NCBI GenBank assembly: GCA_028284945.1
Contig: JANQQJ010000041.1
Location: 1 to 64,000, forward strand
Source: Alphaproteobacteria bacterium
GTDB taxonomy: Bacteria > Pseudomonadota > Alphaproteobacteria > SMXS01
Length of the DNA stretch: 64,000 nucleotides
Reading direction: 5' to 3'
In this document: piece after piece, positions 45,681-53,437 of the stretch
How positions within the stretch are numbered: the first letter of the stretch is position 1
Layout of the letters: every line of letters begins with the position of its first letter
Made by a program: the position numbers and the translations under genes
The notes under the pieces: model-generated
Databases searched by the model: none
What the model saw: the letters and a program-made list of their open reading frames with translations, nothing else
Told to the model about the DNA's origin: nothing

Positions 45681-46496
45681 TTAAGACTTGATTTGGGCAA
45701 TAAACACGACACGGCCTGCAACATAGCGGCCAAATCCACCGAGCATACGCATCAAGACGCGATCCATTTTGACGAGAACGCCACCTGAGTCTGCGAACAA
45801 TCTTCCCGTAAACATGTTGAAGTACTGAGTACGCTGTTCTTCCAAAATGGCGGCCAAAACATCAAACTCCCGCTCATCAATCTTGTGCTCGTCGGGCGTG
45901 ATATAGGGATCCTGAGACCGATAGATTCTCTTTACCATCAGGGGATAGAGAACCTTCTCCACCAACGCGCTCTCGCGGATATGCCGCTGCAGGAAACCAT
46001 GGGTATAGAGTTCGTCGCCAACGATGGCGCATCCCGGTGCAGCAACCCGTTTTAACTCGTTGACCGAAGCCGGGATGTCAACATGGTGCAGAATGTCGAG
46101 ACAGAAGACCAAGTCAAAGAAGCTGTCTGCAAAGGGCAGTGACTCTGCCGCGCCAACACAGAAATGGATGCGTCCGTAACCAAATTTCCGGCAACGTTGT
46201 TGAGCGACCTGAACGATTTCGGCTGATATATCAAAAGCGAATACCTCCGCTCCTAAGAGCGCCAGACGGGCCGCGTCATCACCGAAGCCACAGCCGGGGA
46301 CCAAGACTCTTTTTCCGTCAAGGTCCATGTCCAGAAGTATGTCATAGGTGCACCAGTAAGCGTTCCACCAGCGCCGCGTATTCTCAAGGACATCTCTGGC
46401 AACCGGCGACGTGACCTTGTCAGCATGCCGATGAGCGAATTCCCGATGATAGGAGATCTCTCGCTTTTGCCTATCTGTCAGGCTGAGTTCGTTCAA
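45681..46496 (-). CDS. Class I SAM-dependent methyltransferase
   Basis: A 271-residue methyltransferase: RVLVPGCGFGDDAARLALLG (SAM motif I), AFDISAEIVQVAQQR, and CLDILHHVDIPASVNELKRV. The N-terminal EISYHREFAHRHAD region and the C-terminal tail are not diagnostic. Substrate unknown. Base composition is visibly less GC-rich than its neighbours, which may point to transfer. It lies 9 bp from the Old Yellow Enzyme gene's stop, on the same strand. Confidence 0.85.
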   Translation of the reverse strand: MNELSLTDRQKREISYHREFAHRHADKVTSPVARDVLENTRRWWNAYWCTYDILLDMDLDGKRVLVPGCGFGDDAARLALLGAEVFAFDISAEIVQVAQQRCRKFGYGRIHFCVGAAESLPFADSFFDLVFCLDILHHVDIPASVNELKRVAAPGCAIVGDELYTHGFLQRHIRESALVEKVLYPLMVKRIYRSQDPYITPDEHKIDEREFDVLAAILEEQRTQYFNMFTGRLFADSGGVLVKMDRVLMRMLGGFGRYVAGRVVFIAQIKS

Positions 46497-46505
46497 AACA
46501 TCTCT

Positions 46506-47810
46506 CTACTCTGCCGCTGCCGCGCCCAATGCCTCGATCCGCCGGGCATTGGTTGCCGCCTCGTTCGCGTGATAGGCTTTGGCGGCCTCCAGGCAGGTCA
46601 TGGACAAGTCCGGCTCTTTGCCCTCGCCCATCTCGATGATCTTCATGCAGAACCAGCCCTGCTGGCCATGGCCTTGCAGCATGGCCCGCTGTATCGGGTT
46701 CATATCGGGCGCATCGGCTTCAGCGACTAACAATTGGTTCTCATAGGCTGGCAATGCGTCTAGTTCGCCTGCCAGCAGTTTGGCTGGACCGTCCGGATCG
46801 CCACATAATGGCCGCGCGAGGCCGATCACGTCGATCCCGCCTTCATTCAACGCCGCTTCCATAACCTCACGTGACCGGAATCCACCGGTGACCATCAGGG
46901 GCATGGTCGCAGCGGGGCGGATCGCCTTCGCATAGTCGACAAAATAGGCTTCGCGCGCTTTCGTGGAGTCCCTCAGCGGATCCTGCCACGTCTTCGCATT
47001 TCCCTTGTTGCCCACCATCATTGGCTGTTCATAAGTCCCACCGGAGATTTCAAGCAGGTCAATGCCCGCTTCGCCGAGCCACGACACGACCTGCTGACAC
47101 TCTTCCAAGGTAAAGGCGCCCTGCTGAAAATCAGACGAATTGAGTTTGACGGAGATGGCGAAATCCCTGCCGCAGGCTTCGCGCACCCCGCGCACGATAG
47201 TCAGCAGGAACCGCGCCCGGTTTTCCAGGCTGCCACCCCATTGGTCGGTGCGTCGGTTAACAACCGGCGAGAGGAATTCACTCGACAGATAGCCGTGGGC
47301 GGAGTGCATCTGCATGCCGGTGAAACCAGCCGCCTTCGCCGTTTCAGAGACATGAATGAATTTCTCAATGATCTCTTCGATCTCGTCGCCCGTCAGCGGA
47401 ATGGGTTTGCCGAACGCCTTGTCATTGCTGCCCAGCTGCACATCTGACGGCGCGCGGGGGTTCGGGCTGATTGACGCAGGCTCCTGCCGCCCCGGATGGT
47501 TGATCTGCATCCAAAGCTCCGTGCCGCCTGTCTTACCGGCCTCAGCATAGGTTTTGAGCACGTCTAAGCCGCCATTACCGTCAATCGCGACGTTACCAGG
47601 CCGCTCAAGATGCCGATGGTCAACTTGCACATTACCGGTGAGCGACAGCCCGATCCCGCCCTCTGCCCAGCGCCGATAGAGGCGCGCATGCTTTTCCGTC
47701 GCGCGGAGCTGCGGGTCGGCGAGGCCTTCGGTCATTGCCGCCTTGCACAAGCGGTTGGGTAATGTAATCCCACAGGGCAGCTCAAGCGGATCGGACAGGC
47801 TGATGGACAT
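46506..47810 (-). CDS. Old Yellow Enzyme-family NADH:flavin oxidoreductase
   Basis: FMN TIM-barrel enzyme of 434 residues: LPNRLCKAAMTEG at the start, MQINHPGRQ, GFTGMQMHSAHGYLSSEFLSPVVNRRTDQWGGSLENRARF (the conserved active-site block with His/Tyr), LLEISGG and LMVTGGFRS. The family reduces activated C=C bonds of enones or dienoyl-CoA esters. The C-terminal ~60 residues lack the Fe-S and FAD domains of the large 2,4-dienoyl-CoA reductases, so it is a single-domain ene-reductase. Confidence 0.9.
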   Translation of the reverse strand: MSISLSDPLELPCGITLPNRLCKAAMTEGLADPQLRATEKHARLYRRWAEGGIGLSLTGNVQVDHRHLERPGNVAIDGNGGLDVLKTYAEAGKTGGTELWMQINHPGRQEPASISPNPRAPSDVQLGSNDKAFGKPIPLTGDEIEEIIEKFIHVSETAKAAGFTGMQMHSAHGYLSSEFLSPVVNRRTDQWGGSLENRARFLLTIVRGVREACGRDFAISVKLNSSDFQQGAFTLEECQQVVSWLGEAGIDLLEISGGTYEQPMMVGNKGNAKTWQDPLRDSTKAREAYFVDYAKAIRPAATMPLMVTGGFRSREVMEAALNEGGIDVIGLARPLCGDPDGPAKLLAGELDALPAYENQLLVAEADAPDMNPIQRAMLQGHGQQGWFCMKIIEMGEGKEPDLSMTCLEAAKAYHANEAATNARRIEALGAAAAE

Positions 47811-47842
47811 AGGCGTCTCCTCGGGACGATGGACGCTAAGAC

Positions 47843-48235
47843 CTAACGAGGTACAGAGTTATCGGCAAACCATTTTGCCAAGCCTGCCACATCGATCTCA
47901 CTGGACGCTGTAGCCAAGATCATATGAACGGTCTTAACCTCATCGGGTTCAAAACGTAGGCCGTTCAGTGTCAGAAAAACCCGCGCGGCCAATAGACTGG
48001 TCCGTTTGTTTCCATCGACAAAAGGATGATTTTTCACGATACCGACGCAGTAAAGCGCCGCTAGGTCAAAAACCGTGATCTCAGGGTCATATGCAGCAGC
48101 GTTTTGCGGTCTGGCGAGTGCGCTCTCAAGCAGCCCTTCATCCCGTAAACCAGACGCGCCTCCAAATCGCGACAGTGACTCAGCGTGAAAGGCCTCGATC
48201 ATCCGCCGGGTAAGCCAGCGGAAATTTTGAGTCAT
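47843..48235 (-). CDS. doc: Doc-type Fic family toxin
   Basis: A 130-residue Doc protein with the diagnostic loop H70-PFVDGNKR-78. Doc phosphorylates translation factor EF-Tu and stops growth until countered by antitoxin. N-terminal LTRRMIEAFHAESLSRFGG and AALYCVGIVKNHPF match the family. The ATG overlaps the antitoxin stop by 4 bp, giving strict coupling. Functional integrity looks good: no frameshift and an intact active loop. Confidence 0.92.
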   Translation of the reverse strand: MTQNFRWLTRRMIEAFHAESLSRFGGASGLRDEGLLESALARPQNAAAYDPEITVFDLAALYCVGIVKNHPFVDGNKRTSLLAARVFLTLNGLRFEPDEVKTVHMILATASSEIDVAGLAKWFADNSVPR

Positions 48236-48456
48236 TTTGCAAGCTCACGCATCGCATTGGGATAATCCTTCATGAACGACCGGGCATCTTCCATGGCTTC
48301 GGCAAATGCCGGATCATAGGGCGTAAGCAGAATACCGTCTGGGGTCTGCACCAGGAAAACACTATCGCCCTCACCAAGCCCCAGTTCCTTAAGAGGTTCG
48401 GTCAATGTTACACCTAGAGAGTTACCGACTTTGCGAATCTTCAGTTCTGCAGTCAT
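48232..48456 (-). CDS. AbrB/MazE-type antitoxin
   Basis: A 74-residue SpoVT/AbrB swapped-hairpin protein: KIRKVGNSLGVTLTEPLKELGLGEGD at the N-terminus binds DNA, and a C-terminal acidic tail (PAFAEAMEDARSFMKDYPN) should block the toxin. It precedes doc, the usual antitoxin-first order. AbrB-like partners of Doc differ from the Phd fold but occur frequently. Autoregulation is expected through palindromes just upstream. Confidence 0.88.
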   Translation of the reverse strand: MTAELKIRKVGNSLGVTLTEPLKELGLGEGDSVFLVQTPDGILLTPYDPAFAEAMEDARSFMKDYPNAMRELAK

Positions 48457-48481
48457 GGTTTCGTCCTGACGTGAATACGAA

Positions 48482-48507
48482 TGTAAAATTACACAAATGT
48501 ATTACAT
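48482..48507. promoter_or_regulatory. Two palindromes upstream of the antitoxin-toxin operon
   Basis: TGTAAAATTACA (48482-48493) and ATGTATTACAT (48497-48507) are inverted repeats sharing a TGTA/TACA core, 25-51 bp upstream of the antitoxin ATG. They are AT-rich in GC-rich surroundings and lie where a promoter is expected, so they are good operator candidates for the AbrB-like antitoxin. Confidence 0.6.
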
Positions 48508-48620
48508 CCGCAAGCTAGCCGGGAGCTGCAACAATAATTTCTTTTTGCGTTCGCGCGCCGCTGCGGCAAAGATAGTGCCTGCATGGTGAGCACACGCCAT
48601 ATCTTCCGATCAGACCGCAA

Positions 48621-48634
48621 GGGGGCACGCCCCC
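48621..48634 (+). promoter_or_regulatory. Strong hairpin just upstream of the helicase start
   Basis: GGGGGC (48621-48626) and GCCCCC (48629-48634) form a compact all-GC hairpin ending 4 nt before the ATG at 48639. It occupies the place of a Shine-Dalgarno sequence, of which there is no other sign, so translation start may be structure-controlled or leaderless. Confidence 0.4.
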
Positions 48635-48638
48635 GACC

Positions 48639-51212
48639 ATGAGCCGCCGTGACGACAACGGGCGCCTGGTCGCCGTTTTGGGTCCCACTAATACCGGCAA
48701 GACGCATTTCGCGATCGAGCGCATGCTGGGCCACAGTTCCGGCATGATCGGCCTGCCGCTGCGTCTGCTCGCACGCGAGGTCTATGACAAGGTGGTTGCC
48801 GAGCGCGGACCGGCCAGCGTCGCCTTGATCACCGGCGAAGAAAAAAACGTGCCCAAGAACCCGTCCTATTGGGTCTGTACGGTCGAAAGTATGCCCCTTG
48901 ACCAGAAAGTTGCGTTCCTGGGGGTAGACGAAATCCAACTCGCTGCGGATGAAGAGCGCGGCCACACCTTCACCGACCGGCTGCTCAACGCACGGGGCCG
49001 GGAAGAGACCATGTTCATGGGGGCCGAAACGATACGGCCGCTCATTCGGAAACTGTTGCCCGAGATCGAAATTCTCGACCGCCAGCGATTCTCACAGTTG
49101 TCTTATGCAGGCGTTAAGAAACTCAGCCGCCTGCCCCGCCGCAGTGCCGTTGTCGCCTTTTCGGCCAATGACGTCTACGCAATCGCAGAGTTGATCCGCC
49201 GCCGAAAGGGCGGGGCAGCAGTTGTGATGGGTGCCCTGTCGCCGCGGACCCGCAACGCCCAGGTCGAAATGTATCAGAATGGCGAGGTCGACTATATCGT
49301 CGCGACCGACGCCATTGGCATGGGCCTCAATATGGCGATCAACCATGTTGCGTTCTCGTCGCTGACAAAATTCGACGGCGTGCGGCACCGCCGGCTGTCA
49401 CCACAGGAAATGGGTCAGATCGCCGGGCGCGCCGGACGCCACATGAACGATGGAAGCTTCGGCCTGATCAGCGACGGTCACGGAGACTTTGCCGGGCGCG
49501 ATCCCGACCTCGATGCTGAAGAGATTGAAGCCATCGAGCAGCACCGGTTCAAGGCGGTGGAGCGCCTGCAATGGCGCAACAGCAATGTCGATTACGGCTC
49601 GTTGGGCGCGCTGGTGCGCAGCCTGGAAGCCATGCCGCGGCGGGATGGCCTGATCCGCGCTCGCGAGGCAGAAGACCTGGAAGTGCTGAAGATGCTGGCG
49701 GCAGACAAGGAAGTTCAGCATTTCGCCGCCGGCCCTGCCGCCATCGCCAAGCTTTGGGAAGCCTGCCAGGTGCCGGATTTTCGAAAGGTCATGCCCGATG
49801 AGCACGCCCGATTGATCAAGCGCCTGTACAGCCATCTGATGTCAGACATGGGCCGCCTTTCGAACGACTGGGTCGCGGGCCAGGTTGCCCGGCTTGACCG
49901 GGTCGACGGCGACATCGATACGCTGGCAACCCGCATCGCCCACACACGCACGTGGACCTATGTAGCCAACCGGGCCGACTGGCTGGACGATCCGGCCCAT
50001 TGGCGCGGCGAAACCCGCGCCATTGAAGACCGGCTTTCAGACGCGCTCCACGAACGGCTGACCCATCGGTTTGTCGATAAGCGTTCAGCCATGCTGATGA
50101 AACGGCTTCAGGCCGACGATCAGATTTTCGCAACCGTCGACGCCCAAAGCGATGTGCTGGTTGAAGGGCATTACGTCGGACGATTGAACGGGCTGACCTT
50201 CGAAGTGGATAAGGACGCACAAGCCAGCCAGGGCGCGATGCTGATGCACGCCGCATCGAAGGCATTGCGGCGCGAGGTCGCCAGCCGCGTCCGTGCTATC
50301 CAGACCGCAGACGATCAGGCGTTCGACCTGCTGCCCGAGATCGGGGAGGTTCTCTACGGTGGCGCCCCGATCGCGAAGTTACAAAAGGGCGGGGACCCAC
50401 TGACGCCGGGCATTGAGGTTATCGCCAGCGACTTTGTCGACACAGGTGAACGCACCATCGTTGCGACCCGCGTCGCCACCTGGCTAGAGTCGCAGCTTCG
50501 CCGGTCGCTGCGCCCCTTGTTCAAAGTTCGGGATTTGCTGGACCGATCACACAAAGGCGACGATGTACCATTGAAGGGCCTGGCCCGGGGCATCGCCTTC
50601 AGGCTCCTGGAGAATTTGGGAACGATGCCACGCCGTGCCGTTGCCGAGGACATCCGAAAGCTCGCCCAGCCGGATCGCTGGCAGTTGCGGCGTCTGGGTG
50701 TCCGGTTCGGCGAAGCCAGCCTGTTCCTGCCCGCGATCCTGAAACCGGAAATGACCCGGCACCGGCTGATGTGCTGGCGGATTTTCGCAGGCGTCGATCA
50801 GACGCCCTCCATTCCCACACCCGGTCTGACCTCGGTGCCGGCCGTGGAGGCCCCTGAAGGGTTTTATGAATCTGTCGGCTTTCGTCAAATCGGCCGCCGA
50901 GCAGTGCGGATCGACATGCTGGAACGAGTTGCCGAGGGCGCCCGCAAGAAACACGACGCCGGCGAACTCAAGGCCGAAGGCGATCTGATGTCTTTGGTCG
51001 GCTGCAGCGGCGACGACTTTACCGCGATCTTGAAGGCGCTGGGGTACCGCCCGCGCAAACCTGCAAACGAAACAGACCAGATCACATTCGTTCGCGGCAA
51101 AAATCGGCCCGCAAAAAAGAGCAAGCGGCGCCACAAGAAAACATCCAGTCAAGCGGTCGCGTCGCCATTCGCCGAGCTGGCAAGTCTTAAATCAGCAATG
51201 AAGACAGGATAG
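48639..51212 (+). CDS. SUV3/MgpS-type superfamily 2 RNA helicase
   Basis: An 857-residue DExH-like helicase related to mitochondrial SUV3. Walker A GPTNTGKTH (15-23), a DEIQ Walker B in FLGVDEIQLAADEERGH, a TDAIGMGLN motif and QIAGRAGRH motif VI in the second RecA domain, followed by a long alphaproteobacterial-type C-terminus and a Lys/Arg-rich tail. SUV3 works with RNA-degrading enzymes in mitochondria; the bacterial role is less clear. It begins the helicase-S4-TerB-fdxA run. Confidence 0.92.
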   Translation: MSRRDDNGRLVAVLGPTNTGKTHFAIERMLGHSSGMIGLPLRLLAREVYDKVVAERGPASVALITGEEKNVPKNPSYWVCTVESMPLDQKVAFLGVDEIQLAADEERGHTFTDRLLNARGREETMFMGAETIRPLIRKLLPEIEILDRQRFSQLSYAGVKKLSRLPRRSAVVAFSANDVYAIAELIRRRKGGAAVVMGALSPRTRNAQVEMYQNGEVDYIVATDAIGMGLNMAINHVAFSSLTKFDGVRHRRLSPQEMGQIAGRAGRHMNDGSFGLISDGHGDFAGRDPDLDAEEIEAIEQHRFKAVERLQWRNSNVDYGSLGALVRSLEAMPRRDGLIRAREAEDLEVLKMLAADKEVQHFAAGPAAIAKLWEACQVPDFRKVMPDEHARLIKRLYSHLMSDMGRLSNDWVAGQVARLDRVDGDIDTLATRIAHTRTWTYVANRADWLDDPAHWRGETRAIEDRLSDALHERLTHRFVDKRSAMLMKRLQADDQIFATVDAQSDVLVEGHYVGRLNGLTFEVDKDAQASQGAMLMHAASKALRREVASRVRAIQTADDQAFDLLPEIGEVLYGGAPIAKLQKGGDPLTPGIEVIASDFVDTGERTIVATRVATWLESQLRRSLRPLFKVRDLLDRSHKGDDVPLKGLARGIAFRLLENLGTMPRRAVAEDIRKLAQPDRWQLRRLGVRFGEASLFLPAILKPEMTRHRLMCWRIFAGVDQTPSIPTPGLTSVPAVEAPEGFYESVGFRQIGRRAVRIDMLERVAEGARKKHDAGELKAEGDLMSLVGCSGDDFTAILKALGYRPRKPANETDQITFVRGKNRPAKKSKRRHKKTSSQAVASPFAELASLKSAMKTG

Positions 51213-51223
51213 AAGGAGTGCCT

Positions 51224-51550
51224 ATGCAAGAGTTGACCTTACGCGCCGACAAATGGCTTTGGTATGCCCGGTTTTTCAAAAGCCGATCACAGGCAGCGAA
51301 GTTCATTCAGGACGGCAAGGTCAGACTCAACCGGCAACGCATCTCCAAACCCAGCACAGCCCTGAAGCCCGGCGATGTCCTGACATTTGCCCGGCACAAG
51401 CAGATCAGGATTATCGAAATCGCCCATTTGGGCACTCGCCGTGGCCCGGCAAGTGAAGCCCGCACGCTTTACCTGGATCTGGTCGATAGTGACGCGCCCG
51501 TCTCGACGCCGCCAGCCGGCGACCTAATTGAGCCGGTACCCGCTGAATAG
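51224..51550 (+). CDS. S4-domain RNA-binding protein (Hsp15/HslR-like)
   Basis: A 108-residue S4-domain protein: LRADKWLWYARFFKSRSQAAKFIQDGKVRLNRQRISKPST is the Hsp15/HslR signature, which in E. coli returns stalled 50S subunits with peptidyl-tRNA to the cycle. ATG at 51224 with AAGGAG. It lies 11 bp after the helicase, a conserved neighbour pair. Confidence 0.9.
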   Translation: MQELTLRADKWLWYARFFKSRSQAAKFIQDGKVRLNRQRISKPSTALKPGDVLTFARHKQIRIIEIAHLGTRRGPASEARTLYLDLVDSDAPVSTPPAGDLIEPVPAE

Positions 51551-51586
51551 TAGTTTGGCATACCGCAACAATTGGCTGAGACTTCC

Positions 51587-52042
51587 ATGATCGATAGACT
51601 AAAGGCGCTGTTTACAAAAGACTCCGTTAGCGCCGAACCCAAAGAAGACAAAGTACAGCTCGCAGCCGCTGTATTGATGGTTGAAGCCGCATTGATGGAC
51701 GGTGAATTTACCATCGACGAACGTGAAACCATAAGTTCCATATTGCAGCGTCATCTCGATATATCCTCAGCAGAAACGAGTGACCTTATCGCGATGGCGG
51801 AGGCACAGCAGGAGGACGCTAACCACCTGTTTCGCTATACCCATGCGGTCAAGGAGCAGCTGGACGAGCCGGAGCGTTTGGAATTAATTGAACTGCTTTG
51901 GGAAGTCGTGTATGCGGACGGGGAGTCACACGCCTATGAAGCAAACCTGCTGCGCCGTGTCGCCGGGCTGATCTACGTGTCCGACAAGGACCGTGGTGAA
52001 GCGCGAAAGCGGGTACTGCGTCGCCTGGGCGTAAAGGAATAA
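51587..52042 (+). CDS. TerB-like (tellurite resistance TerB) protein
   Basis: A 151-residue helical protein of the TerB family: VQLAAAVLMVEAALMDGEFTIDERE and VVYADGESHAYEANLLRRVAGLIYVSDKDR carry the paired acidic loops (DG-x-x-D/E-x-E) seen in TerB/DjlA N-terminal domains, which bind metal. ATG at 51587; a TTG 15 bp earlier is possible. It lies between the S4 gene and fdxA. Confidence 0.85.
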   Translation: MIDRLKALFTKDSVSAEPKEDKVQLAAAVLMVEAALMDGEFTIDERETISSILQRHLDISSAETSDLIAMAEAQQEDANHLFRYTHAVKEQLDEPERLELIELLWEVVYADGESHAYEANLLRRVAGLIYVSDKDRGEARKRVLRRLGVKE

Positions 52043-52062
52043 GGGGTTAGAAGGAGACCAGG

Positions 52063-52395
52063 ATGACCTATGTGGTTACCGAAGCATGCATTAAGTGCAA
52101 ATATACAGACTGTGTTGAAGTCTGCCCGGTAGACTGCTTCTATGAAGGGGAGAACATGCTCGTCATTAATCCTGACGAGTGTATCGATTGCGGTGTGTGT
52201 GAGCCTGAATGCCCGGCTGAGGCAATTGTTCCCGATACCGAAGACGGCATCGATCAATGGCTTGAAGTGAACGCCAAATATGCCGCCGAATGGCCGAACC
52301 TGACTGAAAAGAAAGACGAGGCCCCGGACGCCGAAGAAATGAAGTCAGTCGAGAACAAGTTCGAACAGTTCTTCAGCCCCAATCCAGGTGGTTGA
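52063..52395 (+). CDS. fdxA: Seven-iron ferredoxin FdxA
   Basis: A 110-residue ferredoxin with one 3Fe-4S and one 4Fe-4S cluster. Cys ligands C9, C17, C21, C40, C43, C46 and C50 follow the Azotobacter ferredoxin I pattern (C12 and C25 are additional). A role in Fe-S or heme-related electron transfer is typical. Good AAGGAG upstream. A strong terminator at 52437-52473 ends the unit. Confidence 0.95.
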   Translation: MTYVVTEACIKCKYTDCVEVCPVDCFYEGENMLVINPDECIDCGVCEPECPAEAIVPDTEDGIDQWLEVNAKYAAEWPNLTEKKDEAPDAEEMKSVENKFEQFFSPNPGG

Positions 52396-52436
52396 TTAGG
52401 CCAGTACTGCTGCCGGCAAAAGTGCCGGTGGAGATC

Positions 52437-52473
52437 ATCACCCCCGGTGTTTACCGTCGGGGGTGATTTTTTT
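52437..52473 (+). terminator. Rho-independent terminator after fdxA
   Basis: ATCACCCCCG (52437-52446) pairs perfectly with CGGGGGTGAT (52458-52467) around an 11-nt loop, followed by seven T (52467-52473). It separates the helicase-fdxA unit from carD. A small preceding hairpin (52413-52428) may add to it. Confidence 0.92.
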
Positions 52474-52715
52474 ACAATTTTGTGATATAGAATGCCCCGC
52501 AGCGCAACAAATGACCTGTCGGGGGCATTTAAGCGGCACCTCTTCTCAGACTGAGAAGGCCCTAACCTGCTTTAGACGCGGGTCCGTATCCCTCGACCCT
52601 CTGTACCGCCAACCGGCCTATTGAACCTCCGGCTGCCGGGCGCTTGAACCTTTTGACCAGCGAGGTCAGAAGGGCAACAGAAGCAAAGGGTCGCAGCACG
52701 AGTTGAGACGAGAGA
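52474..52715 (+). other. Structured, non-coding region before carD
   Basis: 242 bp without a credible gene. It should contain the carD promoter; I see no clear -35/-10 pair. Potential RNA structures: AATGCCCC (52491-52498) with GGGGCATT (52522-52529), and the perfect CTTCTCA-GAC-TGAGAAG hairpin (52542-52558). Together with the fdxA terminator, the gene-free stretch runs from 52396 to 52715. Confidence 0.5.
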
Positions 52716-53225
52716 ATGGCTACAAAGACAAAAACAGCGAAGAAGTTCAAAAAAGGCGAGCATATCGTTTACCCAGCGCATGGCGTCGGAAAGATCACGT
52801 CGATCGAGAAGGAAGAGATCGCCGGTACCGAGCTTGAACTTTATGTCATTGATTTCGATAAGGAAAAAATGACCCTGCGCGTTCCGATCCAGAAGGTTGA
52901 TCAGCTTCAAATGCGCAGCCTTTCCTCGCCAGATATCATGAAAAATGCTCTGACCACGCTGAAAGGCCGGGCCCGGATCAAGCGGACCATGTGGAGCCGC
53001 CGTGCCCAGGAATATGAAGCCAAGATCAACTCCGGCGACCCGATCTCGATTGCCGAGGTGGTGCGTGATTTGCATCGCGCTGAAGATCAGCCGGAGCAGT
53101 CCTATAGCGAGCGTCAGATCTATGAATCGGCGCTCGGGCGCCTTGCACGCGAGGTTGCGGCCGTCGAAAAAATCGACGAAGACAGCGCTGTCGAAAAGCT
53201 CGAGAGCACGCTCAAAGCAGCCTAA
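52716..53225 (+). CDS. carD: CarD-like transcriptional regulator
   Basis: A 169-residue CarD/CdnL protein: N-terminal RNA-polymerase-interacting Tudor-like domain (FKKGEHIVYPAHGVGKITSIEKEEIAG) and helical DNA-contacting C-domain (about 75-165). It stabilises open promoter complexes, especially at rRNA promoters. Transcribed alone between two terminators, next to rpoH. Confidence 0.95.
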   Translation: MATKTKTAKKFKKGEHIVYPAHGVGKITSIEKEEIAGTELELYVIDFDKEKMTLRVPIQKVDQLQMRSLSSPDIMKNALTTLKGRARIKRTMWSRRAQEYEAKINSGDPISIAEVVRDLHRAEDQPEQSYSERQIYESALGRLAREVAAVEKIDEDSAVEKLESTLKAA

Positions 53226-53248
53226 CCTGCTGAATTTAATGAAGATTG

Positions 53249-53276
53249 AAAGGCCTCGGCATTGCCGGGGCCTTTT
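53249..53276 (+). terminator. Rho-independent terminator after carD
   Basis: AAAGGCCTCGGC (53249-53260) pairs with GCCGGGGCCTTT (53264-53275) with one T/G wobble, loop ATT, followed by T residues. It begins 23 bp after the carD stop. Confidence 0.88.
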
Positions 53277-53333
53277 GCTTTATGCGCTCCTCGCGAACTT
53301 GTGATGCACTGCAACAAAAGTTTTTAATTAGAA

Positions 53334-53366
53334 TTGATCCAAACTGGTTGGATACCCATATAAATG
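53334..53366 (+). promoter_or_regulatory. Candidate promoter of rpoH
   Basis: TTGATC (53334-53339) lies 15 bp from CCCATATAAATG (53355-53366). The second element looks like a heat-shock sigma -10 (CCCAT-T) and also contains TATAAA, which would suit sigma-70. The spacing is suitable for the heat-shock reading. A perfect ATCGGC-AA-GCCGAT hairpin (53382-53395) follows in the leader. Confidence 0.35.
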
Positions 53367-53437
53367 TCAACGGACCAACCCATCGGCAAGCCGATTGTCG
53401 GTTTGCTCGCGGGGACTAGGTGAGTGGAGTTGGTTGC

